DNA of 64,000 bases. It comes from Panopea generosa. Lineage: Eukaryota > Mollusca > Bivalvia > Adapedonta > Hiatellidae. The notes under the pieces were generated by a model. The model saw only the letters and a list, made by a program, of their open reading frames with translations. It was not told the DNA's origin and ran no database searches. A program made the translations under genes and the position numbers. The DNA lies in contig CM055902.1 in NCBI GenBank assembly GCA_029582155.1, positions 18,239,511 to 18,303,510 of the forward strand, written 5' to 3'. Positions 23,655-36,784 of the stretch are shown piece after piece; the stretch's first letter is position 1; each line of letters starts with the position of its first letter.

Positions 23655-24035
23655 GCAAGTATCTGTATAAAGTATCAGCAAAAAGTTTTGAAAGATATAA
23701 TATGTATATATAGTATCAGCAAATAGTTTTGAAAGAGCAAATATCTATATATAGTATCAGCAAATAGTTTCGAAAGGGCAAATATCTATATATAGTATCA
23801 GCAAATAGTTTCGAAAGAGCAAATATCTATATATAGTATCAGCAAATAGTTTTGAAAAGGCAAATATGTATATATAGTATCAGCAAATAGTTTCGAAAGA
23901 GCAAATGTGTATATATAGTATCAGCAAATAGTTTTGAAAAAGCAAATATCTATATATAGTATCAGCAAATTGTTTCGAAAGAGCAAATTCAATGTATCTA
24001 TATATAGTATCAGCAAATTGTCTTGAAATAGCAAC
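23655..24035. repeat. Minisatellite, ~41-bp unit, ~9 copies
   Basis: Unit core 'tatatagtatcagcaaatag' followed by 'tttcgaaagagcaaat' or 'ttttgaaagagcaaat'. It has the same period as the 54.6-kb array but no sequence relation to it. Confidence 0.95.
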
Positions 24036-24339
24036 TACTTATCAGAACAACATTGTGTTGTAACACTTTTTATATTACTCGGGACTCATATCTGCTTTTA
24101 ATTTAACGACTTGTCTAGGTTCATTTTCTTTTTCACTCTTTAGCTCTTATTAAACAAATCATCATTTCCTTTGCAAATACTCTTTTTTTTTTAGAAATAA
24201 AAAGGGATGTGGATTCATTTATGACAGGATTAAATCATAACCAAAAACTCCACTAGCATCCAAAAATGGGCAAAATATTTTAACTTGAATGGACAGTCAT
24301 AACTAAGAAATTGAATAACCCTTTTAAATGTTATGCTGA

Positions 24340-24760
24340 CACTAATCTGAAATGGTTTTAATGCAGAATAAATTATCGAATATTGGGTACAAATCATCGT
24401 TTAAAAAAATTAACATTATAATATCAAACCGTTGTTCATTTTGCAAAACTCATGCTGAGACAATAAAACATTTTATTCTGTGAATGTAGTCACAAAACAT
24501 TTTGGGCCAATCTTGAACACTTTTTAAATCAAATATATCCAACAAAAGATGTAAAATGACAAGATATTAATATAGTTTTGGGCAACAATAAATTCGATGA
24601 TGTTACTTATAATACATCGTTTTCAGCAAAGTATTGAATATTTATACAAATATTAAAAGATTCAGAGCCTGAAATAACACAGTTAAAAAAATACATTCGG
24701 ATACAATACAACATAGGAAGATGTATCGCCCAGAAAAAAACTTAGAAGTACAAAAGTTTG
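24340..24760 (+). pseudogene. L1-like LINE ORF2 C-terminal fragment (zf-RVT region)
   Basis: The plus strand reads 'RCSFCKTHAETIKHF' at about 24428-24475 and, after a stop, 'ECSHKTFWANLEHFLNQIYP'. This is the CxxC...H...C zinc-binding end (zf-RVT) of an L1-type ORF2, and it continues with 'PEITQLKKYIRIQYNIGR'. Several stops (TGA at ~24480, others after) make it dead. Endonuclease and reverse transcriptase are absent. It is closely similar in pattern to the L1-like remains at 33.85-38.15 kb. Confidence 0.85.
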
Positions 24761-26574
24761 AAAAAAGTAGACTCCAAATATGAGCATTCTAGATTGATTT
24801 ATACACTTAATCATATTCAACATACCATGGTATAAATATATAGGTGTATGTTTGTATATATATTTAAATCTGTTTTGAAAAGCTCGGTTAAAGCAATAAC
24901 ATGCCATCTTTTCAATTATAAAATATTAAAAGTTCGAGTACAGTTAAGCATAGTAAAGACACACCAGTAAACAGTTATCAGCAACTATTTTGTTGTCACG
25001 TCACGTCTTGAATATGATTGTATTGACCTTGACATTCTAATTTATACATTGTATGTATGTTTCTGTGCTGTTGTTATGTTTTTTTATTGCTACATCTCTT
25101 GATGATTTGCAATTTTTGTTTATTTTCGTGTTTTTATTCAACTGAAGGTACATGTTGCAGAAGCCGTCAACAGTGATCAGTGCTGTTATTTCTAACCATC
25201 AATACTAGCCAACAGGGAATCGACACGAGGGGGCGCTTTTAGAAGTAGGTGCAATAATATATATAGAAAGAAAAATATTCTCCATATTTATTCATTTATT
25301 GTGGTTCGTTTTTAAGGAATAAGCACTTTAATGGACTCCAGAATATTGAATTATAAATAACAGTACACCGAGATGATTTTCGACATTTTTCAAACTCTTT
25401 TGTCTAACAAATTAAACACTTTCTACCAAGACAGGAGGCTGGGAGCGCGTTATTGTTTTTACAAGAAGAAGTAATAAGGCGAACGAAACGACCTCCTAGA
25501 TATCCAGCAGTTATTTATGGAAGGATTTATTAGATGATTTCCCACGGTCCCCTAGAGGTTTACCATTCATGAATGGAATGCGCCTTCCTAAAGAACCTTT
25601 GATATATATCATTCATTTTAACTTAGTGCCAGCTTGTCATATTTACTCAATAAAAGATAATTTCTGTGAATTTTGGCTTTCCCATGAGCACGGATAGAGC
25701 GTTTTCAACATCTCTTGAGAAATATGTCAAAGATGTAGTGGAATGAACGTCTAGAGGAGTTGTGCCAAAAGCAAAAAGTCTATGTATTCATGGTACACTG
25801 CAACGATAACAATAACGTTAAAACAAAGATAGATTAAGGAATTAATTCATCTTTATTCCAATTGATAATACCCAAAGGTTTATGCTCAACATCCTTACTA
25901 GTGAGTCATATACAATTGGTAGACTGGATGTGTTTATACAACGGCATCCTTAAGGTCTCTGCCGCTGTTTATCTAAACGCATCTCAAATGGTTGAACTTT
26001 TGTTAAGACAGTGTATACACACACATATATTAAAGATTGTTATTTGTTATAACTGTTACAGTTGTTGCTTTTGAATTGTTTTGATGTTAAAGGAAATTTG
26101 ATGTAGAACTTTTTAGATGTTAAATGAAAAATTCAATATTGAAACTTTTATAAGTTGTCTAAAAATATGCCTAACTACCTTACAAACTGTGGTTTGGAGG
26201 ATAGTTAATGTTCAAAACATTTGATGAGGTGGAAGTTAATTTGGTGAAAAACGGTTGACTAAACACATTTGGGGATACAATTGTTCTTAATTTTCAAAGA
26301 TGTTGAAGAGTTCTGTTCGCGTTCATTTTGAATGCTTTGAAGCTTATCGTGGAAAATAGGTGTGTACATTTACAGTGTATGTGGGAAACTCTTGGTGTAA
26401 AATATATAATAAACATTCATTTAAACTAAAATGTTAAATAGCTTGAAGTTTCCTTTTGTATTGGCGCTATTGCCATTCGAAAGAAACCTAAAGCTAGTGA
26501 AGTAAGCTATTGTTTATGACCATTTGAATTTTGTACGAGAGGATTGGGGTTTAACGCCATTTTCAAAACATTTC
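24761..26574. other. No gene seen
   Basis: AT-rich. Short open frames (for example 25862-26074) have no supporting features. Confidence 0.4.
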
Positions 26575-26775
26575 AGGTTATATATGGCATATCCAGTTTT
26601 ATTGTTGGAGAAAGACCTCGGAATGAATCTGAGTACCATCCTGCTGCGACTGGCAACCTTTCTCACATTAAGTTTTTAGAGTGAGTGGGATTCGAACATA
26701 AAACATTTTATTTGTAGATGAAAGGTAAATAATCTTGAGACAGCGTCTTAGACCTCTCAGCCACGGAGGACACTG
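26575..26775 (-). mobile_element. tRNA-derived SINE, Leu/Ser-type head
   Basis: On the minus strand the head reads 'cctccgtggctgagaggtct' (26767-26748, box A-type). Then come a long anticodon/variable region, box B 'gttcgaatcccac' (~26697-26685), and a body with 'gaaaggttgccagtcgcagc' and 'cattccgaggtctttctcc'. This is the layout of a class II tRNA-derived SINE. No target-site duplication could be confirmed. Confidence 0.75.
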
Positions 26776-28624
26776 TGCTGAAATATGACATAGCTATATA
26801 ATACACACACATGAATAAAGGCTATCATTTAAATTTACTTTTTTGATAATTCATTTTAGTGAATATATTTAAGAAGCAGTAATTGCATTCAAGATATTTT
26901 GTTACTTAAACAATATATATTTCTTTATTAACCACACATCTTTTATCTATTTGTATATGATTTTGAAGGTAGTGAATGATGCTTCTTTTAAAACAATATC
27001 AAGTTCCTAATATATTATATTTGGAACAATATATAATAAAATAATTATATTCTTATTAAACAACATGAGGGATATCTAATGGTGTTACTATTATGTTTTC
27101 AAATGTTAGCTAATGTGAGCATATATACGTTGTATACAATTGATAGATTATTGCACGATTAATCGTTCCTAATAAAGTAAATATATGATAGTAAACCTGC
27201 TTATGAAAATTATCCCTTAATTTAGTAACAGTACTCTAAAATTATATAATTGCATACATAATTTTATATTAGGCAATTTTTAAAGAGGTTATAAAGAAAA
27301 ATAAGCCTTTTAATGGTTAAATGTTAATCTTTAAAGTAAATATTTTCCTTAGATAGAGAAGTTAATTGAAATATATAAACTTATTAAACCGAAATACAAC
27401 AATTCCTGAAAAAAACACACAAAAAGACAACGCTGCTAATAGCTTTACAAATGAGCGGCTAAATAATTCATATTTATGATATTTGTGGTTATAATTTAAT
27501 GTAAAAACTAAAGATAAACTTGTGAAAAGTAGAACAAAACCGAGACCGAGTCGTGTTCAGTAACGGTATGCACATGTGTGGTTAAATAAAGCACGTGTAA
27601 ACGTAAACATGTACATTATTGTATCTTTACTTTTTAAACATTAAAAAAATGAACATTCATAATGTGTTACTTGCAAAATCATTGTATATAAGTTATGATT
27701 GAAACTAATTCTATTAAGTTGGTTGATTCCACAGTCTTGTGTCATCCATGGTTTGCATTGTAATTAGGTGCGCTCACCGTAGTCTGGTCTGTAGATTTAT
27801 GTCTATATATATATCTTTCATTGTGAAAGTTCATCTCAAAAGAGTCCACAATAAAATCGGAAAAATCGTTGTTGTGATTTCAATGGATATTACATGAGTG
27901 TTTATTATTTATTGAATATAGTTTGATTAATTCAATACTAAATGAGCACGAATTTAAGATTCATTTATTTAACAGGTCTTCTCTATAATGAACAAAAGAA
28001 CAAGAACAAATAAGGCATATTTGCTTCCGTCAGTCACCCTATGACGTGACGTCTCAAAATAACGTGTTACACGGAAAACATCGGGCGATGGATCGAAAAT
28101 GATATTACACTAGTTTAATATAAAAAATATATCATGGGTGTTTTACACTCATGCACCGTAAGTGATGTGATAAAATGTCACGCGTCAGGGAATTTCCATA
28201 TAAAAATGTATATGCCACATGTAACTTATATTCAATACATTCATTTACAAATAAAAATATTATAACATCTGAGTTGTTTTAAATAAGTTACTATTTCGTT
28301 AGAACATACTCGTATTAGTTTATGCCTAGAAGTAGCCGTTTTTATGTAAATTCCTTAAATATATGTGTATATGTTACCGATTTCTCTTAACAGCAATTTC
28401 ATTATTTAATGTCACCAATTCAATGAATTAATGCTATTTTCATTCAATAATATCTGTCCATGTAGTGTTCCTAGATCTTTAAACAAAGCGCTCTTTATAA
28501 TGACATGGACTTCACCTTTTAATGTGTAACTTGTTGCACATACCTGGATATAACTGTTTAATACTTCGCTGAAACAAGAGATTTGAGCGTGAATATTATA
28601 ATTCAAGATAATAAATTGTATAAT
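26776..28624. other. No gene seen
   Basis: Very AT-rich; no supported feature. Confidence 0.45.
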
Positions 28625-29110
28625 AGGGCTTCTGTAACAGGTAGTTACTTCGGTAAAATATTAAAATCAAAATTAAGTAAATGTTCTTCTTTTTTTTGTA
28701 ACACAATGCCTCTGTAACTCAATGAATGAATAGTTTTGTGTAAACCATTTTCTTTACTTTAAACTAGAACCTCTGTAACCGGTAGATACTTATATTAAAC
28801 ACAAATATAAACACTTATAAGTAAACCGCTTTTATTACTTGTAAACTAGAACCTCTGTAACCGGAAGATACTTCTATAAAACAAATATAAACACTTATAA
28901 GTAAACCGGTTTTTATTACTTGTAAACTAGAACCTCTGTAACAGGTAGATACTTCTGTAAAAAATGAACAGTTATGTGTAAACTGTTTTTATCCCTTTTA
29001 AACTACAACCTCTGTAACCGGTAGACACTTCAATTAAACATAAGTAGGAACGCTTGTAAGTAAAATGTCTTTTTTCGTGAACTATTGCCTCTGTGACAGC
29101 TATATACTTA
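28625..29110. repeat. Degenerate tandem repeat, ~80-bp unit, 6-7 copies
   Basis: 'cctctgtaac' or a close variant recurs at about 28709, 28770, 28852, 28933, 29009 and 29088, usually followed by 'cggtagatacttct' or 'aggtagatacttct' and 'cttataagtaaacc'. Spacing is 61-82 bp and copies are diverged. Fading copies continue to about 29310. Confidence 0.85.
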
Positions 29111-29529
29111 CGAAACGATTTTAATTTGAACATTTATAAACTATTAATATGAACACTTACTAATAAACTATGTTTATTATTTGTAAAACATTTGTTTCTG
29201 TAGCCTTAACGTTAAATACACAATAGTAAATTAATAGAAAACATTTCTTCTATAACTCCGCTTGATTCTTCATTACCTCTGTCACCAGTAAAATATATTT
29301 GATTCGCTAACACAAGGCAATTTTGTAAATAACATTTCAAAGAATATAAAAAAAACATGTTAATTGTAATCTTTTTATTAAATATAAACAATTATGCTTC
29401 AAGTCTACTACTGCTGCTATTGCATTGCTTGATTAGTTTTGTACTTCGTTAGTGCTTATTCTGTCTATTAAACATTTAAGTTAAAATTATTGATTTTACT
29501 TCGATTGTTGAACAGGTTATTACAATTTA

Positions 29530-29690
29530 GACAAATGACGCTCGAAGTCTTCCTGGGTAGGACCAGAAATAAGCAGATGCGGCTAAAGTGTTTTACTCAA
29601 GGACACCACACATAGCCGTGGCGGAGGATCGAACCCACGGTCCCCCAATCCTGTGTCCGTAGATCTACCACTGGACCACACGCTCTGCAA
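29530..29690 (-). mobile_element. tRNA-derived SINE, third family
   Basis: On the minus strand the head 'gtggtccagtggtagatc' (box A) is at 29680-29663 and 'gtgggttcgatcctcc' (box B) at 29638-29623. A body follows with 'gtgtccttgagtaaaacact' and 'ggtcctacccaggaaga'. The tRNA-like secondary structure is incomplete, and the downstream body marks it as a SINE rather than a tRNA gene. Confidence 0.8.
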
Positions 29691-31863
29691 TAACCATGTC
29701 TACGTGCTATAATATAGAGGATATGTGTTTGTTTTGGTGTAAGATCTAATTATATTTCATCTTACACAAAAACAAACTAATTTTCTTGATATTTTATACA
29801 TTTACATATTTTTTTTGTGGTTTTTATCTCAATTCACCATTATATATTATTGGAGTAATAAAAAAATAATAGTATTTTTTTATTTTTAAATATTTTGTTT
29901 TATATTAATATGCAAGAACAAAAAAAATATATATTTTTATAGTTTCACTGTTTGAAACAGTTGATTACCATAAATAATCCACTGAGAAATATCTATAATT
30001 CATCAAAAAGCATGAAATAAAAACCCCTCTCAGTCTTCACCTAAAATGAATATATGAAATAGAACGATAACGTTTATTCATATCTTTGCCCCTGTTTTTC
30101 TGATAGATATGAACGCAGCATAATGGAAAATGCAAACTCGGCGCAAAGTAAATTTTACTCTCGGTAGTATTGGCTATCGCACAAAATATGAAATATGTAT
30201 TGTATACCACATTTTAAAACAAAAACAGATTTCTTGTCCCTGCCGAACTGCTGCCAGACGTAAAGAGGAGGCTGCAGACACGTTCGTCATTCCGCGAAGA
30301 CCATTTACCGCAGTAAACACACGAATAACGTCAAACGTGTAATTATAAATAAAACAAGTCTTCCAATATAAGTATATCGTGAATAGCATCTCACTAGTAT
30401 ATCGACTACTTGCTACAAATCGATCATATTTTCGAATCTCTAGCGGATGAGTTGAGTGGGCGGCGGTTAATCAAAAATCTTTTACAATAACTGTCATAAT
30501 CAATAGTACACACGCGCCACAACATCGACGCCAATTCGTGAGATGGGAAACTAAAATCTACATCTCATCCGGTACGTTCAAACATGGCATTATTTATATT
30601 GAAGGAGGGTATCGCCTTTTTAAGGGATGAAAGGTTATTCTCACAAAATGTGTAGTTTTATTGAAATATATCTTGCTTATTGGCTGTTTATTTCTCATAA
30701 TTGCAAGTACAGAAAGTTTTGACATTTACATAAGTCATGTTCATTGCTCTGGAAATTACGCATTTTACCCTACTTTTAATTATTTGCATACGAAGGAATA
30801 TAATAATACACCTAGGCGGGTCTAGAATGTTTGGTGAGGTGTGATCGACCGATATCAGGGTGAGAATGGGGTACATGAAATCTTTAAATATATGGCTGAT
30901 AATTGTGTTTTTGCACAATTCAAGGTATCCTGACCCCATGTCGTCTCCTTTGAATTCGGCAGTGAAATACATATATAAATGTAACAATTTCATTTCACCC
31001 TTGGAACAAAATTATTAAATATCCTTTCAGACAAGTTAGAAAATATGTACATTAAGGACATGAGGAAGAAACCTATATTCAAACCTTGGTGAACATTTAT
31101 CATTATAAACACTATTCTAGGACATTGTAGTAAAAAAAAATGTCCTCCCCTTAACAGGCAATATGATTAATATTGGAAGCAACTTTTGCTATTTGGTTTC
31201 GTCAATATCCTGCTTAATCTATTTCTTTTATTAGATATTGTATGTCTTATAATCCATGATTTTCATTCAGCTTTATTTGTTTCTTGATACACTTTATTTG
31301 CTATATCAGATTACTTCGATACATTGAAGTAGAAATCGCTGAATGCAAATGATGCTGCTTGCTACACTGTTACATTTTTCATCATAAAGTATAACAGGCA
31401 TTCCCTACATACACTTTCCATAATCAGTTTGAATCCCAATCTAAATCGGTTGTGATGAATAGTTTAGTGTAAAATTTAATTAAACATCTGTATTTTAAGA
31501 CTTATCCACAGATGTTTGAAACTGACAACTAGCTGTTCAAAATAAGAAAATATATGTTACACCGGCTTCTATTTCACCAACATTGTACTTGAAATACTTC
31601 AAACCTGAACTAAGTTTTGACTGATTATTTATTTATATTAATTACAACAAATATACACGAAACCAAATGCAGTGTGACTAATAGTTTTTAATAGAACAAA
31701 TTTTAAATCATTATCACCTGACTGCTTTTCTTAGATTTAAGTATTTAAGTATTTAAGCATATGTTGGCGAGGAGACTTAGCAATTAAATGAAGCAACCAC
31801 TACCACAGTCTAATCAATACATAGACTAACCATACATAGTATATCCCAGAACCCGAATCACGT
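29691..31863. other. No gene recognised
   Basis: AT-rich. Overlapping open frames on both strands at 30130-30390 and a 101-codon minus-strand frame at 30993-30688 show no recognisable similarity. Confidence 0.35.
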
Positions 31864-32200
31864 CTATTAACCCCCCATTAAAAAGCAGGAAATTCTATGC
31901 CTGTTCCACAATTCATAGCAATTGAACGCTTACTAAACTGTGACGTCATTCAAAATTTCTGTTAAAGCATCTGACCAATGAACGTGCTCAAATGTGGCTT
32001 TCCCAACATTACTATTTAACGGACCCAATCTATTAACCCCCCCTCCCATTAAAAAGCAGGAAATTCTATGCCTGTCCCACAATTCATAGCAATTGAACGC
32101 TAACTAAACTGTGACGTCATTCAAAATTTCTGTTTAAGCATCTGACCAATCAACGTGCTCAAATGTGGCTTTCCCAACATTACTATTTAATGGACCCAAT
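31864..32200. repeat. 166-bp tandem duplication with CRE and CCAAT motifs
   Basis: 'ctattaacccccc' begins copies at 31864 and 32030. Each copy contains the palindromic 8-mer 'tgacgtca' (31941-31948; 32112-32119) and 'gaccaat' about 30 bp downstream. Copies are ~97 percent identical by eye, so the duplication is recent. No coding sequence. Confidence 0.9.
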
Positions 32201-33849
32201 CGGGCTGTGTCCGTTCTACAGACTAACACTACATTACATGCACACAGAGTAAATGACAACAGGGGTAGTTAGTAGCAAGAAATCGTCACTCTGGAGCTTT
32301 AACCTGATTTTACGGGTGAGCACAATACCATTCTTCCCAGAATGACTTTCCACTTATGCGTCTTAACGTTTGTGACGTACATATAAAGTTAAATATTATA
32401 ATCATATTAAGGTGAATGTAATGTCACTGTCATCTTATAATTCAGATTCAATTTAAATGCACCATTTTCTGTTGTTTACGAGATGAACCATTTCGTTTTA
32501 TTACAAAATTGAGTTTACATGTGCTTAAGGTAGAATTAAAATTTTTTGCAACTTCTTTATACAAAGGCACCGGTCACACTCTCTTTTGTAATTCATATAT
32601 GGTGCTGTAGTATATAGATGCTATATGACTGTATATGCTAAAAAAGATATCGTGGCTGGTACCTGTGACGATATTTCTAGTAGGTTTATACACGTGTTCT
32701 GACAAACTGGTCTAGCTTGTTTGGAAGCAATTTTAATTATAGTTAAGCACAGGTGAGAAACTCTAAATGTTGTTTGAAAATAAAATAGATCATGTCATAT
32801 ACAACAGCAAATGATGCATTTAAATTGATTTCTTATAAAAAATAAGCTTCCTTGTCAGTAACACTCATGTATGTGGAACATTTACTGGTTTTAGAAATAA
32901 ATTTAGCTTCATAATAGTTATAATAATTCTCTAAAGTTTGTGTGATATTGTATCTTTAAAAGAACACCTGTTACAAAATGTGCAGGCTTGTTACTAGTTT
33001 TACACTTGAATGGCATTAATATAGCACACATGTCAACTTTGATCATTTCATATAAAAAAAAATCAAAATATGACATTTTAACGAAATCTGAATTCTAAGG
33101 TGACTGTGACATTACATTCTCCTGTATAGACCTTCATGGCGGTTAGCTGCTATACCGTACTGAAACAAACTTATTTTGATATATTGACCCGTCAAGAAGT
33201 GTTAACCTACTTTACATGTTTTTATAGAACAACTTAAACGTTATGAAATCTGGAGTTGTAGATCTATTAACTTTATTTGCTTTTTTAAAAGAAAAAAAAG
33301 GTAAAGGCAATATGGAAAGTTAAAATAAATCAAACTTCTCACCTTTCTTTTATTTTGTTTTTGAGCAATGGAGTGATCATTTAAAAATATGGTAAAATAA
33401 AATAAAGTTGTGATGGAGGACTAAAAGTGATCAATTTAAAAACATTTGTTGATGCAAACAAATATTATATTGATTGGTAATATATATAATGGTCAGTGAT
33501 TGCTTTTAGGTACTTGAAGCACTCGTTGAATTATATTTTAAGTAAATTTATATAAAACATGAATATTTGTGTTAAATGATATCATTATGTAAATAAGACG
33601 TAAAAATAGCTTGATGTACATCTTGTCTCTATACAAAATTATTGATACTGCAAAAATGTTTGAATCTTCAAGGTTAAATATAACATAGTAACAATGGCGA
33701 CGTAATCTTGCAAATACTTTTGTTATATTGATTATATAAAAAGTTTATTGTTGATATGGATACTCTTACCTTCTCTTTTATTTTCTCTTACTTTCACTGT
33801 CACTTTCTAGTTAAAGATATTGGTAGTTGCAACGTTAAAATAAATAAAA
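32201..33849. other. No gene seen
   Basis: AT-rich flank upstream of the L1-like element. It may include that element's 5' UTR, which cannot be recognised by eye. Confidence 0.4.
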
Positions 33850-35278
33850 TCGTGTTTTTAAATGAGTATTAAAATATGCACATTTAATGTCAAAGGTTTA
33901 AGTGATGCATCAAAACGAAAACAGCTATTTCACTGGCTTAAGATAAATATATACTCTATCTGCCTCCTACAAGAATTACATTGTCAGGAGCGGACTTATA
34001 ATACTTGGGGGAAGGAATGGGGAGGAGATATATTTCTAAAAGGGAACAGTAGTAACAGCACCGGTGTAGGCATCCTTATTGATTCAAACTTTTCTTATTC
34101 TGTTCAAGAATACAACATCATTGACGGTCAAATGCAATCATTAAAAGTATTAATTAATGATACAGAGTATGTGTTTTTAAATATTTATGCACCAAAAAAT
34201 TTGACACATACATTTTCTAAAGAATATAGAAGACTTTATAAAGACAAACAACAGTGAAACCTTGATAGTGGGTGAGGATTTTAACACAGTAATAAATGTA
34301 GATCTAGATAAAAAACATGGTAATTTAAACAATAATTAAAAAAATAGGGACACAATAACGATATAATACAAAATAATGTAATGAATGACATGTGGAGAAT
34401 AATAAATCCAAACATTAAACATTAAACGTGGCATTCAAACACTAAACCAAAAATGATTCTGTGGGCTTGATTATTTTCTAGTTTCAAATAATCTTGTGAA
34501 TACAATAACTGATTGTCAAATTACAACAGACTTTCGATCTGATCATTATATTGTATATTTTAAACTGACTACTGAAAAACATGATCGTGGACCGGGATAT
34601 TTTAAACTTAATACTGGATAAAGAATATCAAGACAAAATCAAACAATCTATAGAAGAAATAGCTGAAATAAATAAAAAAGCAAATCCTAATATATTATGG
34701 CAAATTATTAAAGGTACAATCAGAAATGAGTCAATAAAATACACATATTTTTAAAAAAGAACACATTTAAAAAACAAATCGAATTAAAAAGTAATAAAAA
34801 TAAAACATGCTATAGACAATACAGATTTTTACAAATATCATAAACTTATTCAAAGTATACCGCGCTGTTGATAGGTTAAACTCAAGAATATCAAATATGC
34901 AACAAACACTTGTAAAAACAAATTAAAAATTTAAACAGTCCAAACTTATTTAATAAACAATCAAGTTGTATGGAAAACGCGTTAGTCATAAAGCCACATA
35001 TTAAACGGGAACAAGAAATAAATAACATAAACTGGAAAACTGTACATACTATACTTGTCAAATCTTTAATAATCACAAAATTAAGGGCGTTTCAATATAA
35101 ATACTTGATGATAATAATCTCAGACAACAAATTTCTGTTTAAATGTAATAGTAATAACAAGAATTTGTGATCTTTTGCAATATGCATGAAGAATCCAATA
35201 AACACTTGTTTTGGGAATGTCATATTTCGAGAAATTATTGGACCGAAATTCAAATGTTTTTAAAATACGTTCCGATAT
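33850..35278 (+). pseudogene. L1-like LINE ORF2, 5' part: endonuclease and zf-RVT, RT core deleted
   Basis: An open stretch at 33862-34257 encodes the start of an APE-type endonuclease: 'CTFNVKGLSDASKRKQLFHW', the metal-binding 'LLQELHC' and 'FLNIYAPK'. After a frameshift near 34255 come 'LIVGEDFNTVINV' and 'DFRSDHYIVYF' (SDH motif), then 'GPGYFKLNTG'. 34640-35000 retains scraps ('SIEEIAEINKKANPNILW'). From about 34970 the reading passes 'ALVIKPHIKREQEINNINWK' and ends in the zinc-binding 'CNMHEESNKHLFWECHISRN' and 'YWTEIQMFLK'. The FADD-bearing RT domain is missing between these, so a large internal deletion occurred. The element is interrupted at ~35278 by another LINE and resumes at ~36785. 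Confidence 0.88.
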
Positions 35279-36760
35279 CGGCTGGTGTTCCTCAAAGCTC
35301 AATTCTTGGTCCATTATTGTTTCTTGTTTACATCAACAATATTGTTTATGAAATTCGCTCTGCAATTCATCTCTTTGCTGACGACACAACCCTCTATATC
35401 ATTGTCGATAACCTTCAACATGCTGCTGTCCGTCTTAATTCTGACCTACAAAATATCAATGACTGGGCTTCAACCTGGCTAGTAACTTTCAATCCTGCCA
35501 AAACGGAATCTTTACTTATTTCTCGCAAACACGTCAAACCCCAGCACCTGCCCATATTCATGAACACTATTCAAATACAGGAAGTTGACACTCATACACA
35601 CACTTTGGAATCACTCTCTCTAGCAATGACACATGGCACAAACACATTGAAGACGTTACCAAAAAAGCTTGGACTGAGTTAGCACTCTACGCTCCCTCAA
35701 ATTCACTCTGGATCGTCGATTGCTCGAAACTATTTGCACATCTTTCATAAGGCCTACACTTTAATACGCTGACGTCGTTTGGGATAATATAACCAAAGAT
35801 GAAGAAGAAGACTTCGAAAGAATCAAAATGGAAGCAGTCAGCATCATTACGGGAGCAACAAACCTGGTATCAATTAATAACTTATACAAATAATCCGCTC
35901 TTGAACTCTTGAAGTCGTGCAGACGTAAATATAAATTGGTCCACTTCTATAAAATGCTCAACTGTCCCTCTACCCCTTCCCACTTATGATTCCCGAGACA
36001 GTAGGTAAAGTTGCAACCTACCGCCTACGAAATTCTGACCACATTAGGAATGATTCCTATAATTCCCATCACTTCTCTGCATCTTTCCTGTCCTCCACTA
36101 TATCTGAACGGAATAAACTCCCTCCTGCCACCCGGTCTTCTGCTTCCGTCTTGTCTTTCAAGCACGCTCTGAATTCGAACAAGAAGACTAATCCAAAATT
36201 TTACTTTAATGGTAGAAGAGAATCAACAATTCAGCATGCGCGGTTACGGATGCCCTGCAGTTCCTTGAAAGAGCATATGTTCTCCAAAAACATTGAAGAA
36301 AGCCCTACCTGTGATTGTGGTGAAAATGAGGATACGCATCACTATCTCTTCATATGCCCTTTGTATCACAGTCAACGAACTCTATTCCATTCCATGACGT
36401 CATTCGTCCTATTACTCGTTTGGACCCAAACATACATCTCAATGACCAAGCGTTTCATTCATTAAGTTGAACTATCCTTTATTGACATAAGAGTGACCCA
36501 CAAAACCTCAACAGGCATCCTGTGATCACAACTCTTATTTCCTCATTATATCTATCTACTTTACCTACCCCGTTCCACTTTGTTCTCTTCACAGTAATTA
36601 ATTTGTTTTATACGCATTTGTAACACCATTGTATAGTCCTTGCAAGATATTCAGAAGGTAGACTTTGTACAAGCTAGAAAAAGCATTCTTCTCAGTTCTG
36701 CTGCATATCGAATATATGTATTATATGTTATATGCTGATAAGAAATACACATTGTTTAAA
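35279..36760 (+). pseudogene. CR1/Jockey-like LINE, 5'-truncated within RT, inserted into the L1-like element
   Basis: Begins in reverse-transcriptase motif B with 'GVPQSSILGPLLFLVYI'. It continues with the catalytic 'LFADDTTLY' and 'LNSDLQNINDWASTWLVTFN', 'KTESLLISRKHV', then 'GITLSSNDTWHKHIEDV' after a frameshift near 35610. 'KMEAVSIITGATNLVS' and 'HFYKMLNCPS' follow, and a 159-codon open stretch (35986-36465) carries 'PETVGKVATYRLRNSDHIRN' and the terminal Cys motif 'CDCGENEDTHHYLFICPLY'. About 290 bp of 3' UTR ends near 'gctgataagaaatac' (36735-36750). At least two frameshifts and several stops make it inactive. The protein style is CR1/Jockey, distinct from the host L1-like element. Confidence 0.88.
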
Positions 36761-36784
36761 CTAAATGTTTTTCAATGATAAACA

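Noticed and set aside
23655..24035. Relationship between the two 41-bp minisatellites (23.7 kb and 54.7 kb)
   Set aside because: Same period but unrelated unit sequences.
30130..30389. Overlapping 70-codon frames on both strands
   Set aside because: Mutually overlapping and without similarity; likely chance.
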